This document shows positions 62,505 through 64,000 of a stretch of 64,000 nucleotides of DNA, one piece after another. Each line of letters begins with the position of its first letter. Within the stretch, counting starts at the first letter, position 1. A program made the position numbers and the translations under genes. Origin of the DNA: JBPOFY01 sp051252415 (GTDB lineage Bacteria > Verrucomicrobiota > Verrucomicrobiia > Opitutales > Coraliomargaritaceae); assembly GCA_051252415.1 (NCBI GenBank), contig JBPOGA010000019.1, positions 1 through 64,000 of the forward strand, read 5' to 3'. The notes beneath the pieces were generated by a model. That model did not search any database and was not told the DNA's origin. It worked only from the letters and a program-made list of their open reading frames with translations.

Positions 62505-62591
62505 GAGGGACGCGTTTTACGCGTCCGCTGTGGTTGTAAGGCACTTTTCAGTGACGACGATGACGCGGCGGACGCGTGAAACGCATCCCTC
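62505..62591. repeat. Long-stem intergenic hairpin element
   Basis: Arms 62505-62528 and 62568-62591 (24 bases, two G-T-compatible mismatches) around a 39-base loop. The loop GGTTGTAAGGCACTTTTC resembles that of the hairpin at 2412-2510. It lies between the MITE-like copy and tRNA-Arg. Confidence 0.8.
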
Positions 62592-62628
62592 AAAATTCTT
62601 TCGTATGTTACTCCGTTCTAGCGAAGAA

Positions 62629-62703
62629 TGGTGCTCCCGTTGAGATTCGAACTCAAATTTGCGGCTTCGGAGACCACTGCTCTATCCATTGAACTACGGG
62701 AGC
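62629..62703 (-). tRNA. tRNA-Arg (CCG)
   Basis: Acceptor GCTCCCG with CGGGAGC, anticodon loop CTCCGAA giving CCG for arginine, T-loop GAGTTCGAATCTC, discriminator A and encoded CCA (62629-62631). 75 nt, isolated between repeats and the EI24-like gene. Confidence 0.93.
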
Positions 62704-62782
62704 AATTCAAAGACTGGTAGAGTTATCACTGCGACCTTAGGGTCAACGCGAAAAATGTGAATACATGAGTATCTAATTAAAC

Positions 62783-63541
62783 TTACTTCGGCGGAGTAAC
62801 TGGTTCTACTTCTTCAGCGGTCATCAAAATCGCAAAGACTATACCAGCTACCGCGGAGTAGGTCGGGGCGATGAACCAGCCGACGAACGGTATCAGTAGA
62901 AGTAGCGAGCCAAGGATCGCGAAGGCTAGCATCGGATAGAAGTAATGCCGCATCATTCGCAGAGATTCTCGGGCACTGTAGCCCTTGCGTTCTAGATAAG
63001 GATCCACGTAGCCCACCGCGCCGAGAAACAATTGCGTGGGCACTAAAAATAGCAACATAAGTGGCCCACCGATGAGAGGTATGAGTCCGAGCAGTAAACC
63101 AATAATGATTGTGCTGAAGGAGGCAGCCACTGCGTAGGCCGTAATGACTAATGGACGAACCAGCGATTCGAGAAGCGGGCGGTTGCTTTCCTGCGCTGCT
63201 CCATTGACTAGGATTTCCGCCTGCACGGATAGGCGATCGAGGAATGGACCATAGCAAACCATGACTAAATTTCGATACAGAACATAACCCGTGCCAATCG
63301 CTCCAGTGAGTAGCGCAGCCATCACCACATAGCGAATCCAAGTCACCTCTTCGCCACCTGTGAACGAACCCTCAATTAGCGCCGCGAGAAAATAGCTCAG
63401 CGAAATCATAATCACTCCCAAGGCTGGCAGTAACAGTGCCGTCAAAACTATTGGCACCAAAAGGTATTTCCAGTGCCCATGCTCCCAAATGATCTCATGC
63501 GCTTTCCCGAAGGCGAATTTTGTATCTTTAATAGCATTCAT
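62783..63541 (-). CDS. EI24/CysZ-like membrane protein
   Basis: 252 aa inner-membrane protein with about four to five hydrophobic segments (near 25-50, 70-92, 135-165, 205-240). The middle has LVMVCYGPFLDRLSVQAEI, and a GLIPLIGGPLMLL-type turn is present. It resembles the EI24/CysZ (DUF540) family; sulfate transport as in CysZ is possible but not shown. It lies 81 bases after the dienelactone hydrolase gene on the same strand. Confidence 0.7.
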   Translation of the reverse strand: MNAIKDTKFAFGKAHEIIWEHGHWKYLLVPIVLTALLLPALGVIMISLSYFLAALIEGSFTGGEEVTWIRYVVMAALLTGAIGTGYVLYRNLVMVCYGPFLDRLSVQAEILVNGAAQESNRPLLESLVRPLVITAYAVAASFSTIIIGLLLGLIPLIGGPLMLLFLVPTQLFLGAVGYVDPYLERKGYSARESLRMMRHYFYPMLAFAILGSLLLLIPFVGWFIAPTYSAVAGIVFAILMTAEEVEPVTPPK

Positions 63542-63622
63542 CTGAATCTTGTAATCTCGTTACGAAGACACGAAGCAATTTCATTAGCCATTACGGATTA
63601 GCTATTACTCATTTGATTACTA

Positions 63623-64000
63623 TTACTCATTTCCTTCTAACTTCTCTTTGAAAAACGCGATGGTTCTATCCCAGGATAGCTTGGCCGCTGCTTCGTCGAA
63701 TCGGGGGGTGGTGTCGTTGTGGAATCCGTGGTTTGCCTCAGGATAAAAATGCACGGTGTAGTCGACCTTGTTTGCGTCGAGTGCTTTTTGATAGTCGGGC
63801 CAGCCTGCGTTCACCCGCTGGTCTAATTCACCATAGTGGATGAGTAAGGAGCCTTTGATTTTTGCTACATCCGCAGCCGAAGGTTGGCGACCATAGTAGG
63901 GGACTGCGGCTTTGATGATGTCCGGTAAACTGACCGCGAGGGCATTCGAAACCGCTCCTCCAAAGCAGAACCCGACCACGCCGACTTGACCATTACAGCT
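63623..64000 (-). CDS. Dienelactone hydrolase family protein (partial, cut by window end)
   Basis: The last 125 codons of an alpha/beta hydrolase; the N-terminus lies beyond base 64000. The nucleophile Cys is in VGVVGFCFGG. The Asp in YGELDQRVN and His in YPEANHGFHND complete the dienelactone hydrolase triad. Apparent internal GTG starts (63979) are not needed, because the open frame continues upstream to the window edge. Confidence 0.85.
   Translation of the reverse strand, partial: SCNGQVGVVGFCFGGAVSNALAVSLPDIIKAAVPYYGRQPSAADVAKIKGSLLIHYGELDQRVNAGWPDYQKALDANKVDYTVHFYPEANHGFHNDTTPRFDEAAAKLSWDRTIAFFKEKLEGNE

Overview
The window reads as one contiguous piece of a bacterial chromosome with a two-membrane envelope: TolC-type and porin-type outer-membrane proteins, lipoproteins, and lipid A and LPS-core enzymes. 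Together with a hemC plus fused cobA-hemD pair, a short archaeal/eukaryal-type ProRS and many long intergenic hairpins, this suggests a marine Verrucomicrobiota (Opitutae/Coraliomargarita-like) genome. The assignment is inference from gene content, not from a marker gene.

Layout. 0-9.2 kb: CLC chloride transporter, tRNA-Tyr, then a minus-strand tetR-tolC-hlyD-RND efflux operon. 9.2-14.2 kb (minus): cyclophilin, cobA-hemD, hemC, ilvC, ilvN and tRNA-Val, with three clear intrinsic terminators. 14.2-17.7 kb (plus): ynbE-ydbL-like genes behind a good sigma70 promoter, a bifunctional ornithine-lipid-type acyltransferase and a nitrilase. 17.7-44.4 kb: a large LPS-core/surface-glycan locus with rpe, a GmhB-like phosphatase, WaaP and WaaG, three GT2 enzymes, a carbamoyltransferase, an LpxL-WaaF fusion, a tandem-kinase protein, a WaaC-ELM1 fusion, a truncated LpxL-GT9 paralogue, three YrbL-family kinases, two sulfotransferases, a methyltransferase, a pyruvyltransferase, further glycosyltransferases and a UDP-sugar epimerase. 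44.5-57.1 kb: SWIM-SNF2 helicase, serS, proS, msrA, lpd, an MBL-fold nuclease and small conserved genes. 57.3-62 kb: an acidic Cys-rich repeat protein, a dead DUF3147 gene, and a porin-FMN protein-PepSY-ApbE operon with Fur-like boxes upstream. 62-64 kb: repeats, tRNA-Arg, an EI24/CysZ-like membrane protein and a dienelactone hydrolase cut by the window end.

How the genes work together. The 18-44 kb locus looks like an assembly line for a phosphorylated, probably sulfated, carbamoylated and pyruvylated lipid A-core saccharide. Its enzymes are often fused, and small kinase folds are unusually abundant (WaaP, a double kinase and three YrbL paralogues). The 58-62 kb operon looks like an iron-controlled, flavin-based electron-transfer module at the cell surface.

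Intergenic DNA is rich in repeats: two MITE-like families with terminal inverted repeats (one nested in the other, with an uninterrupted copy elsewhere in the window), three long-stem hairpins, and shorter palindromes. Several of these end at or within a stop codon. The most notable single points are the terminator squeezed between tRNA-Val and ilvN, and the LpxL-GT9 paralogue that stops inside a repeat terminus. All functional statements rest on reading translated sequence and motifs; no database search was possible.
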